A stretch of 42,782 nucleotides of DNA from a virus: the IMG/VR virus record IMGVR_UViG_3300029258_002040, positions 1-42,782 of that record, one strand, 5' to 3'. Below, piece by piece: positions 20,646 to 29,700 of the stretch; positions within the stretch are counted from its first letter, which is position 1, and each line of letters opens with the position of its first letter. A program made the translations under genes and the position numbers. The notes under the pieces were generated by a model that saw only the letters and a list, made by a program, of their open reading frames with translations, did no database searches and was not told the origin of the DNA.

Positions 20646-21646
20646 ATAAGAACCTCCTCCTCCGGCTCATCGACAGCTGGCGCCTGCTCCTCCGGAGCTG
20701 GCTTCTGTTCTGTTTCAGCTGTGGGAGCCTTTTTGCCGAAATTCGCCTTCTTTTTGCTCGGCGGCGGTTCTTTGAGCTTCTTCGTCTTTGTATCAACGAG
20801 AGCCCCGCTTGCGTTTTCCTGGGTATCCGGATAGAACTCCTCCGGATCCGTCTCGGCGTCGTTATCGTCGAATACGTCCGTGAGGGCAAGCTCTTTCCTG
20901 GCCTTGGCCTCCGCATGTTCGATCTGGAGGACATCTTTTGCCTCCGTCTCGACATAAGCGAGGACTTCCTGGCGTAGATCGTGCATATTGCCATGATATT
21001 CGACGGAAAGAAAATACACCGTCTGCGCTTTTCCCTGGACCTGGGCGAGCGTCTGGTTGATCCGAAGATAAAGCGGAAGCCCGGCGATCTTGCCCCTCGC
21101 CGACAAGTGGATCAGCGCGAGCCCTCCCATAAGGGAGCTGATGCTGTTCCAGCTCGTTGTCCTAAATTTCGCTACCCCACCGAGTTGAGCATGTGGAAAC
21201 ATGACGCTCAAGATGCCGTTGGGCTTGCAGATCTTCCGCTTGAGAGCCTCGCAGCGCATCGGATCACATATCCCCTCAGGCAGCTTTCCGTCGCCGCAGC
21301 CGATCCGTTCCTCGCCGTTGCCCTTGCACATGCAGTCTCGGCCTTTATACATCCGATACGCCGTGTGCAGCACAAGGCTCAAATCGTTGTAGAGCGTGAC
21401 AACAGGACCGATAACGGTCGGCTTCTTCGGATCCCCGTCGATGAGCTCCGATCCGAGAGACTCCATCAGATCGAAATCCGGGATGAAATTGTCGTTCTCA
21501 TCCTTCTCTAAATTGCAGATCCGGATGTGATCGTATTTCACGGGGAGCCGGTATTCTCCTCCATCCTTTGATTTTCGCTTTTCTCCATGCCCCCCGATTT
21601 TGATCTTCCACCTTTCCGGGAGGCGTCCGGTTATGCCTCTTATCAT
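20642..21646 (-). CDS. gp3-like protein (recombination directionality factor family)
   Basis: 334 residues. The first 220 follow the order of the gp3-like RDF domain: basic KIKIGG start, GPVVTLYNDLSL, a Cys cluster (Cys105, 107, 117, 127, 132, 140), CKPNGILSVMFPHA, RTTSWNSISSLMGGL, KIAGLPLYLRI and TVYFLSVEY. Experimentally studied relatives reverse serine integrases; many others sit in phages without one, as here. The last 100 residues are a disordered, Lys/Glu/Pro-rich tail. Its role here may be DNA binding in recombination or replication. Confidence 0.7.
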   Translation of the reverse strand: MIRGITGRLPERWKIKIGGHGEKRKSKDGGEYRLPVKYDHIRICNLEKDENDNFIPDFDLMESLGSELIDGDPKKPTVIGPVVTLYNDLSLVLHTAYRMYKGRDCMCKGNGEERIGCGDGKLPEGICDPMRCEALKRKICKPNGILSVMFPHAQLGGVAKFRTTSWNSISSLMGGLALIHLSARGKIAGLPLYLRINQTLAQVQGKAQTVYFLSVEYHGNMHDLRQEVLAYVETEAKDVLQIEHAEAKARKELALTDVFDDNDAETDPEEFYPDTQENASGALVDTKTKKLKEPPPSKKKANFGKKAPTAETEQKPAPEEQAPAVDEPEEEVLI

Positions 21647-21651
21647 CTTTC

Positions 21652-21861
21652 TTAATCTCCTTTGGCCTGTAATGCGGCCAATACGACTTGATGCGCCATG
21701 AGCGCCTTATCGATATCGGCCTTTGTTTTTTCCCGCAAAGCCAAGAGACATTCTCTATGGACTTTGGACGAGATCTTTTCCGTAACCTTGACATCTCCGC
21801 TATTCGCATCCCGGCCACAGGCGGTCAGGTTGTCGCCGTTATTGCGATAGCACGGATCCAT
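21652..21861 (-). CDS. Small protein, function unknown
   Basis: 69 residues from ATG 21861, set by the excellent ribosome site AAAGGGGGTGAT. Longer in-frame starts overlap the nuclease gene and code for unlikely sequence. N-terminus MDPCYRNNGDNLTACGRDA has two Cys; the rest is a helix (ALREKTKADIDKALMAHQVV). Lies between the nuclease and gp3-like genes. Family not recognised. Confidence 0.65.
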   Translation of the reverse strand: MDPCYRNNGDNLTACGRDANSGDVKVTEKISSKVHRECLLALREKTKADIDKALMAHQVVLAALQAKGD

Positions 21862-21875
21862 ATTATCACCCCCTT

Positions 21876-22733
21876 TCATCTCAAGCAGATAAGATGTTCG
21901 TTTATCTCCGCTTCCGGGCTCGAATATCGATGAGGGAAGCAGAGAGGATGATACGGACAAAGCAGCCCGTAGGCCCCGATACAGCTGGCCGTATTCATCC
22001 TGTATTCGTTCGTTTTTTCGCATCTGCATATCGCGTCTGCCGTCTGCCGAAGCATATTAAAGACGGCGAAATGGTCGTCGTCGTTCATCTCAATCTCGAA
22101 TCGATCCAGGATCGGCTCTTTCTTGTGCTTCGTTATCACCAGGAAGGAGCCTTCGTTCTGTACGTCGTAACCTCCGCAGGCCTCGACGTATCGATATGTC
22201 TGCATCTGTTGAGATCCCAGAGCATCCTCCGGCTTCCATCGATTTCTGGATGTCTTGAGATCCGACATTATGAGTCTGCCGTCATAGCGCTCAAGCATAT
22301 CTCTCGTTCCGCAGATCTCGAATCTCTCCATATTCCCGGGAGTATCTCCAGTATCCGGATCTACTGGCGTAGCGTGTAGATATGTTTCGTGCTCCAGGAC
22401 ATCGATCTCCTCGGCCATGAGCCGGTTGTGCATCCGCTCGGCGAGCTGGATATCTGCCTCGATATCGCCTTCATCTCGATCAATAATCTTCCCCTCTGAT
22501 CCCTCATCAGCCGCCTCAAGAGTTCCGCGACGCCATTGAGTCTTAAAAGGTGTGAAGTTTCTGAATTGAAATGTTTGATGGAGGAGAATCCCGAAAGCAA
22601 GATTTTTACCCGTCTTTGCCTCACGCCATCCTTCGACATGCTTCCAGTAATATTTCTTTTCGCACTCAAGGATGAGGGAGAGCTTTATCCCGGACCCTCC
22701 TGACGGGCTGAACCGCAGGATGTCATTTTGCAC
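21876..22733 (-). CDS. PD-(D/E)XK nuclease, Cas4/RecB-like, probable Fe-S
   Basis: 285 residues from a GTG at 22733 overlapping the RHH gene. H52 in LLHQTF, D145 in GTRDML, the D158-L-K160 motif and Q176/Y180 (QQMQTYRY) match the RecB/Cas4 nuclease core. Cys24 (ILECEKKYYW) and Cys251, 259 and 265 (CIGAYGLLCPYHPLCF) fit the four-Cys iron-sulfur pattern of Cas4 and AddB. It would process DNA ends in recombination-dependent replication or host DNA breakdown. Confidence 0.83.
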   Translation of the reverse strand: MQNDILRFSPSGGSGIKLSLILECEKKYYWKHVEGWREAKTGKNLAFGILLHQTFQFRNFTPFKTQWRRGTLEAADEGSEGKIIDRDEGDIEADIQLAERMHNRLMAEEIDVLEHETYLHATPVDPDTGDTPGNMERFEICGTRDMLERYDGRLIMSDLKTSRNRWKPEDALGSQQMQTYRYVEACGGYDVQNEGSFLVITKHKKEPILDRFEIEMNDDDHFAVFNMLRQTADAICRCEKTNEYRMNTASCIGAYGLLCPYHPLCFPHRYSSPEAEINEHLICLR

Positions 22734-22902
22734 GCTTTTTCCCCTTTTTCACATACCCGGATAGGATCACTCTGACAAGGGTATCCCTGGGAATCTCTTG
22801 AGCCTCCGCAAGCACCTGTAGGGCATCCATTAACTCCTGCGGCATCCGGTGAGTATATGTCGTATCGCAACGTCGATTCCTTGTTTTTTTCTTTTTTGCC
22901 AT
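22723..22902 (-). CDS. Ribbon-helix-helix regulator (candidate repressor)
   Basis: 59 residues from ATG 22902 (CTGGAGGAG). After a basic arm (MAKKKKTRNRRC) comes TTYTHRMPQELMDALQVLAE then IPRDTLVRVILSGYVKKGKK. A short strand followed by two helices with a hydrophobic register is the RHH/CopG pattern. It is the first gene of the replication operon, beginning about 30 bases from a promoter with a strong dyad, so autoregulation and control of the 12267 promoter is the natural guess. The sequence is short; binding is untested. Confidence 0.72.
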   Translation of the reverse strand: MAKKKKTRNRRCDTTYTHRMPQELMDALQVLAEAQEIPRDTLVRVILSGYVKKGKKRAK

Positions 22903-22921
22903 AACTCCTCCAGAAAAAAGA

Positions 22922-22972
22922 TTGACAAAGATAGAACATGGGATAATATAAACAATGTCTTTACATTGTCAA
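22922..22972. promoter_or_regulatory. Bidirectional promoter with central dyad operator
   Basis: Plus: TTGACA (22922-22927), 16 bases, TAATAT (22944-22949). Minus: TTGACA (22967-22972), 18 bases, TATTAT (22943-22948), five of six consensus. The two -10 boxes are the same near-palindromic bases read on both strands. The dyad ACAATGT-CTTT-ACATTGT (22952-22969) lies in the leftward spacer and at the rightward start site. It drives 22902 leftward and 23006 rightward. Confidence 0.7.
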
Positions 22973-23005
22973 GTACAAAAATTTTTCCATTTTTTGGAGG
23001 CGGTC

Positions 23006-23446
23006 ATGGATCTCAAGCTAAACAGGCGAAAAAACGAGAATTTTTTTCGTACCGGAGTCTATGCTACGGGACCGGACTACAAAGAGATAAAGAGACAGCA
23101 GGAGATCGCTAAGCGAGTTCCGATAAAGGCCATTCCCAACCATAAAGAGATGGGCCTGGCCCCGACGTTGCACGAGCAGGCCTGGCGCGAAGTGCAGGCA
23201 TATATCCATAACTGCGCTCTCCGAATGGGGCTTCCGGATACAGTTGGAATGTATGGCCTGGCCGTCCCGAACAACATGAACGATAAGGCCGAATATATCT
23301 GCTCGCTGGATGTCAAGGAATCGAACCTGATAGATTCTGACGTTCCACCGCCTCCGAAGGTCGGAAAGGGTACTGGAATGGTTGAAGTTGATCAGAAGAT
23401 GGCTCGAAACAGGATGCTGCGAGATATGTATGGGAGGGGTCGTTAG
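23006..23446 (+). CDS. Isolated rightward gene, function unknown
   Basis: 146 residues from ATG 23006 (TGGAGGCGGTC upstream); an earlier in-frame ATG at 22955 lies inside the promoter. The N-terminus is basic (KLNRRKNENFF); the middle is helical (LHEQAWREVQAYIHNCALRM); the end is KMARNRMLRDMYGRGR. No recognised domain. It is transcribed from the bidirectional promoter and meets the late genes tail to tail with a four-base overlap. Confidence 0.65.
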   Translation: MDLKLNRRKNENFFRTGVYATGPDYKEIKRQQEIAKRVPIKAIPNHKEMGLAPTLHEQAWREVQAYIHNCALRMGLPDTVGMYGLAVPNNMNDKAEYICSLDVKESNLIDSDVPPPPKVGKGTGMVEVDQKMARNRMLRDMYGRGR

Positions 23447-23595
23447 CTCTTTTTCTTCGGCTTCCTGTTCCTGTTTTTCCACATTCCGTAACACTGGCCC
23501 TTGGCTTGAGCCGATGTTTTCCCCTCCTTGATTACATAGGGGATGCATCGGCTCATCCATTCTTTATAGCTCTCGCCTTTTCTTAGTGTCGGCAT
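23443..23595 (-). CDS. Small basic protein at the end of the late operon
   Basis: 50 residues from ATG 23595 behind AAAGAGGAAATA. MPTLRKGESYKEWMSRCIPY then KTSAQAKGQCYGMW resembles a small conserved protein found at the ends of phage structural modules, with two Cys and a basic tail (NRNRKPKKKS). A longer in-frame start is unlikely. Its ATG shares one base with the preceding stop. Confidence 0.65.
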   Translation of the reverse strand: MPTLRKGESYKEWMSRCIPYVIKEGKTSAQAKGQCYGMWKNRNRKPKKKS

Positions 23596-23777
23596 TATTT
23601 CCTCTTTTTGCTCATTTTTCTCAAGGTCTTGGCTAAAGCGCATTGTCTTTTCGTGCGCGTTGCCGCCTTTTTCGGGAGGCTCGCGCAAAATGCCGATACG
23701 CTTTTTCCCGCAGCCTTGGCCTTTCTGGTCAAAGCACCAGGCCGTTTGATCGCTGTCTTGATAAATTTCTTTGCCAT
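23595..23777 (-). CDS. Small, very basic protein
   Basis: 60 residues, about one third Lys/Arg. IKRPGALTRKAKAAGKSVSA is a pattern I associate with small DNA- or head-associated phage proteins whose function is not established; the rest repeats Lys/Arg-rich blocks with two Cys. It directly follows the giant internal protein gene. DNA binding or internal packaging into the virion is plausible from charge only. Confidence 0.65.
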   Translation of the reverse strand: MAKKFIKTAIKRPGALTRKAKAAGKSVSAFCASLPKKAATRTKRQCALAKTLRKMSKKRK

Positions 23778-23785
23778 GATATCTC

Positions 23786-26700
23786 CTATTTGTATATTTT
23801 CTGAAGGCGCTTACGCTCATCTTCTTCGAGCTCTCGGAGATGCCTTTCTATGACCCACTTATCGGTCAACTTATTTTTGGTCCGTTCTTCTGCTGTGACG
23901 ATATCGCGATTTATGGATCGTGCAATTCGTATAATCTCATGCTCAAGCTGCCGCATCTTGACGCGCTTCTGAGCCGGTTTCAATTCTCCCTTTCTGATCT
24001 GGCTTATCTCCTTCCGGATCTCTGACATTGATTTTGCGACGGCCGGGAGGATGTACCGTTCTCGACGTTTGACGCGTTCCTTCAGCTCCTCGGCGACCAG
24101 GAGATCATCTCTGTTTTTGAAGGCGAAATTCCGGGCTTCCCCTGGATCTGTTTTAAGAAGATGCCTATATGTTGCCCGGGCTGACGATATCTCCTTATAT
24201 CTGTCATAGAACTTCGCGACGCTTTCGGCATGTGTTGTCGGGAATCTGGCTACAAAAGCTCGAATAACAGGATAATCAGCCCAATCCTTCTCGGGCTCTT
24301 CAAATTTTTTCTCGCGGATCCCGAGAGCAACGGTTGCTTTGTCGGCAAGATTCAGAGCATGGCGACCCAGACCTCCGCTCAATCCGACTATTGTGTGTTC
24401 CAGCTTTGACGGACTGACATTGATTGTGGCGCCGATATCCTTAATGAGTTCATTTGTATATTCTCCCGCTTGATAACCAGGCATTAGCCTCTCTTTCGAT
24501 GGAGGGCTTATTCGGCGTTTATGAAAGAATGAATAATCGGTCCATGCCTCCAGGATCGTCCGGGCGCCGGTAGGTATAACCGGAGGAGCGAGAGATTCAA
24601 AGGCTGTCCCAAGAACATTTCTGACTTTTTCGCCACCCCGATCTTTATCGGCGATATAATCAGCAATACGCTCCGGAACGCTTCCAAAGATTATTCCGAT
24701 CTCGAATGGTTTCGGAAGCCTCAAGACAATCGGCTCGCCATCTTCGTATTCACCGACCTTCATAAGCCAGAATAGATTCTTTTGCCAATCCGGGATCTCC
24801 TGATACCATTCCTGATCGTGATTTTTCCACCAGAGCAAAAGTGATGGAATCGTAAACATGGAGAAGGCTTTCAGAAAGAACTTTAGGGGAGCTCTCTTCA
24901 TCTCGCGGGTTGCCTTGTCAACGCCTCTTATCTGAGCGTTCTGGAAAGCTGTCATTTGATTCAAAGCCCTGAGAGTCGAATCGAATCCTCGCATGGCAAA
25001 GTCGAGCGTGACTTCTCGTCCGGCGAACGCTGCCGACCTGATATTTTCAGGGCTGTATCCCGTTGCCTGGATAGCCTTCCGAAACTCTCCAACTCTTGTT
25101 GCTGATTCCATCGACGCGCTTATTATTCTGAGAGCCTCGATCGGAGATTTTATAATACCTTTGAGTTTTATCTTTCCCGTGCGAATGTCTTGGAGTCTCT
25201 TCTGTAGATTCTGCCGATCCAGTGACACAAGCATGGAATGATCCGCTCCGCTTCTTTTGAAATCACGATAATATTTGTCGTTCGAGAGGACAGAGAATAA
25301 TCCTCTGAACGTATCGACAACCGGTATAAAGTTGTTCCTGCTGAACATAAAAGCAGTCATGGTATCGCGAAGCGGATTCCGAAATGAGAACTCAGGAGCA
25401 AGCGTCGCGCCGGCACGAAGCAACCTGGCCGGTGTCTGCATGAGCTTCATAAGATGCCCGGATTCTCTCGGAGTGAAAGAATCCATCGCAGAAAACAGAA
25501 CGGGATCAACATGGAATAGCTTGATCTTTCCTCCGAACTTTACTGCCATGACGTTTTTCACTGGCGTGAAGAAATTCGGTCTAAATATCGTGATTGCGAG
25601 ATCCTTTATTTCATCGGGCATCTCTTCCATTAGCTCTTTGATCTCCGGATCTCGTATGCTGGATAAAGCCTCCGCAAGGGAGGCCTTCGCTATCTTAGAT
25701 CCGGGTGGTATTCTTTCAATGTATTTCCCTGATCCAGGAAGAGCGCTGAGCTTTGCGACATCCTGCGCGACCCGGTTCCGCTCAGCGATGTTGACGAACA
25801 TGTATGTATTCTTGATAATCGATTCGAGCGGATCGTGAATTTCTCTACCGGATCCCTTGATTCTTCGTACAGCCTGGGGAGTCCTGGCGAAGAGACTTCC
25901 TGCTGTTGATTTTACGCCTGCACTTTCCTCCATGATCCGATAGAACGGAACATAGTATTGATTCAGCTGCTTGATCTGTCGATATTGATCGTTTGAAACG
26001 ACGCCGCTCTTTACGAGATGCCGCAAGAGAGAATCCTGATAAGCATACAGCTCTGCTGCAAGCACTTTGAATTTTTTGTTTTGAACTTCATTCAATACGT
26101 TTTTTGCGTCCTGCGTCGTGATGCCGCTTACGATTCCTCTCCTGTTCAACTCGATCGCTCTTACCGATGTCAGAAACGCCCTAAAGTCATCGAGCTCCTT
26201 GTCGCTTTCGATTTCTGATAAGATCTGCTTTAGGCTGCTTCCTCTATCCTCAAAGGTTATGGGATCGAACATTTGATCCTCAAGCATGGCCTCGGCAATC
26301 CCTACAGAACCGGCGAACAGTCTCGCATTTCTGTAAGGTACAGTAACACCCTCTCGCGTCAACGGAAGTCCGAGATTCCTCGCTGCCAACTCGATAGGAT
26401 ATAGCGCGTCGATGTATCGAGAATACAATCCTGTAGCCGCGTCTCCGATTGGGCCTCGGATCGATCTCCATATTCCCTTTTGGATAAAGGCCTCAAGGCG
26501 CTGCCTGGACGTTCCTCCATAATGACCCGCGATCATTTGCTCTAAAAGATTGAGCTTTTCGAGGAGCTTCGGCTTTTGCGCGAGCCACTTTGTAAAGTAA
26601 TTGTAAAATGCTGGCGTCAACCGATGTGCTTCTGGGCGATTCGCGATGTATCTGCGAAGAAACTCGGCGAATCCCTCTGCATCGGGCTCGCCTGGCGTAG

Positions 26701-29700
26701 CGTATTGCGCGATCTCTGGGAGGAGCTGTTCTGGCACAACGAAATTGTATGTGTGCTGGATATGATGCCCGAGCTCGTGGGATGCGGTCTGTATCGCCTC
26801 GTGGATTTTTGTCCGGATAACTTCACTCGGATATTTATAGACACCGGCTGCTCGCGGCTTGACAATCTTTCCCGTGCGGATCGGAATATTGAACATCGTT
26901 CTCATGGCGTTTGCGATATCGCCTTTTGAAACGAACTTCTCGGCTGAACGACCTTCCGGGGATCTCCTGATCTCATAGGCCTGCGCTTCACCGATCGTGA
27001 GCGGAAACTGCCTTGCTTTCTTTTTCGGCTTCGCAGCTTTCTTTGGTTTCTCCTCGGCTGCTTTCGCGATTCCGAAGTCTGGTCTTACGATGAATTTAAT
27101 CCCTTTCTCTCGCATCAGAGGCATGACGACAGAATCCAGATTTCCGGGTTTCATGTTTCTCGTAACGATGAGAGGTTTCTCCGATGATATTCCGTATATC
27201 TTGGCTCCAGGGAATAATTTTTCCAACGCTTTTATGTACTGCATATCGGCGACGTATTGTTTCTCTCCGTCCGTTAAAATGACGTTCTGTCCCTTTGCGG
27301 TCAATTCCATATACTGAGGCGTAAGCTCCTTGTATTTCTTCAAATCCTTTTCAACGGCATCTATCACAAGGCTGAACTTCGGATTCCTTGCGGCGCTCTT
27401 TTTCGCTTTTTCGTCATTCCGCGTTGCCTCTATAGCATCTTTTCGCGTGGCGCCTTTTCTGACAAGAGCGTTGACTGTTTTGTTCCTCCAGTTATCCCAG
27501 ATTTGCTCTTTCACTTTTTCATTGGCTTCGGAGTTGATGATAAGAATATTTCCATTCGTCACCATATGCGTAACCATGCTCTCTCTCTGATCATTTATCA
27601 GATTGTTTCCCATCGTAACAAGATTCAGAGTCGGAGATCTTTTTACATTTTCAGAGCTTAAAGGAATCGAGATTCGCTCAACCTTTGGTGAGTCCTCGAC
27701 GAGCTTTTGTATCTGTCGAGGCGTTGCTTTTGTGAAAGATTTTCCGAGCTTCTCTTTCGCGAGAGTCTCAATATACAGCTGACCCGCCGATAGGCTGGCT
27801 TCAGCTCCAACCTTAACTTTCGGCGCTGGCTCTTTCGGTTTCGGAGGGGCTTTCTTTGGAGCTGGCTTTTTCTGAGGAGCTTTCTTCGGAGGCGCTGGTT
27901 TTTCGACGACCGGAGGAGAGGGCTCTTCGGCCGGAGGAGCTGCCTCCTCGACGATCCTGACCTCCTGCTCGGGGATTTCCTCGACCGGCCGCTCCGCTTC
28001 CTCCTGCTCCTCCATGAATTGATCGTAGCTGAGATCTCGCCGGAGTATGTCCTGTAGATCCTCCTTGCGGGTTCTGCGGATAAAGTCCATAGAGTAGTCG
28101 AGCGCTTGCAGCTGATCGATATCTTTCTGTGTGATCTCCAGGATCTCCGGGGCGACCGGAGCTGGCTTCGCTGTTGGAGCAGGCGCGGGCTCTTTGGCCG
28201 GTGGAGGAGTTGGCTCTTCAGATGGAGGAGCCTCTTCTGCTGCGGGTGCAAAAACTTTTTCGAGCTCCTCCGCTGTTGGCTCTATGACCATTTTTCCGGC
28301 TTCCTGTCCTCTGACCTTGAACAGGTTGATTCGGTCTGCCTGCTCATCGATCCGCTTCTGTAGAGATCCTGGCATCCGGAGAGGAGCTATAATAGCATCG
28401 AGAGCGATCTCAGATCCAAGATTGACCCCGAGACCGGCGATAAATGCCTGGGAAAAGAGTCTCTCGAAATCTCCTTCGCCTTTGGAGTTTGAGAGAGCGT
28501 ATGCAAGGGAATCGTTTATCGTCTCCCCAACGTCAAAGACGCGCTCTTCTCCAAAGCGCATAACGCCGGGAGAATACTTTGCAATCCATTTCTTAAAGGC
28601 CTCCGGAGCGACCGCTTCATATTTTGAAATCATATCTTTTCCGGTTGCCCTGGCCCCCTCCGGGAGCTGCCGAACAGCTGCCGGTCCTAACTTGAGGAAT
28701 TTTGTAAGGCCGTATCCCGTCAGATACATGCTCGTCCAGAAAGCTCCCGTCCTTGTGGCCTCCGAATTTTTCTTTCCGCGGATTTTCTCTGCCAGGAAAG
28801 CGTATGTTCCAGCAAGAACAGCACGACCGGACGCGGTGCGAGCGGCCGGAAAAAACTTTCCGATCGCCGCCATGTTCCCAAGGAATCCAGCTGCTTCCAT
28901 CAGGCCACCCATGAAGGCCCGGGTATTGCTGTCCTTCGTCATGCGATCGAGGGCTTCTTTCGTTTCCGGGGTATATTTTGATTCGTCAACGATGCCGCTG
29001 AATAGCTTGAGCATCATATACTGAGCTTCACGCTGGAGCTTCTCCGGATCGTCGCTGAACGGTATTCGTGGGATGCCTATTTCTGTTGCAACAGCCGCTA
29101 GGAGTTGTGCTGAATGGGCGACGCTTTGTTTCAGATCCACCCTCATTTGTTTCATTTCTGCCGCGATTCGTTCCGCTTCCTGCTCATCTCCGAGCATTTT
29201 TCCGGTTTCCCGGATACCGCTTTCATAGAAATCATAATCGCTCGCTGTCCTGCGATCGATCTCGTCTCCCAGGGCTGAAAAAAACATTCCCCACCATCCG
29301 TCTTTCGCTCGCTCCTGTATCTCGGTATTCTTTTTGTGCATCTCGCGCTCGACGAGCTGCCTGGCGTATGTGGGATCTCCCGTTATCCTGGCTGCTTCGA
29401 TAATCGTATCGCGACCGAATTTGAGGACTTTATCCTGCGTGATCTCTTTCTTACTGTTGTCCTTGAGAAAGTTGTTTATCTCGCTCTGGACGTATTGGAA
29501 GGCCCTCTGTCCCTTTGAGTTTCCCCTTTCCTCGAACGATATGGGATTCCCTTTTGCATCGGCATAGATCGGACCTGGATTATACGGAGTGAATTTGATC
29601 TTCTCCGCTCCATCCGGAACGGTGACGGGGATCTGTTCTGTGGGCTCTGGAGCTGTCTTTTTCTGTAAACGCTCTTTGACAAGCGCCTGGAGTTGCGTAG

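Noticed and set aside
16851-22733. CRISPR-Cas system (RAMP-like, HD and Cas4-like genes together)
   Set aside because: No repeat-spacer array, no effector or adaptation set, and the genes fit a recombination operon; only the single-protein RAMP resemblance is retained.
22685-22939. 84-codon frame across the RHH gene
   Set aside because: Starts before the promoter -10 on the leftward side and gives unlikely sequence; the 22723-22902 frame has a ribosome site and an RHH pattern.
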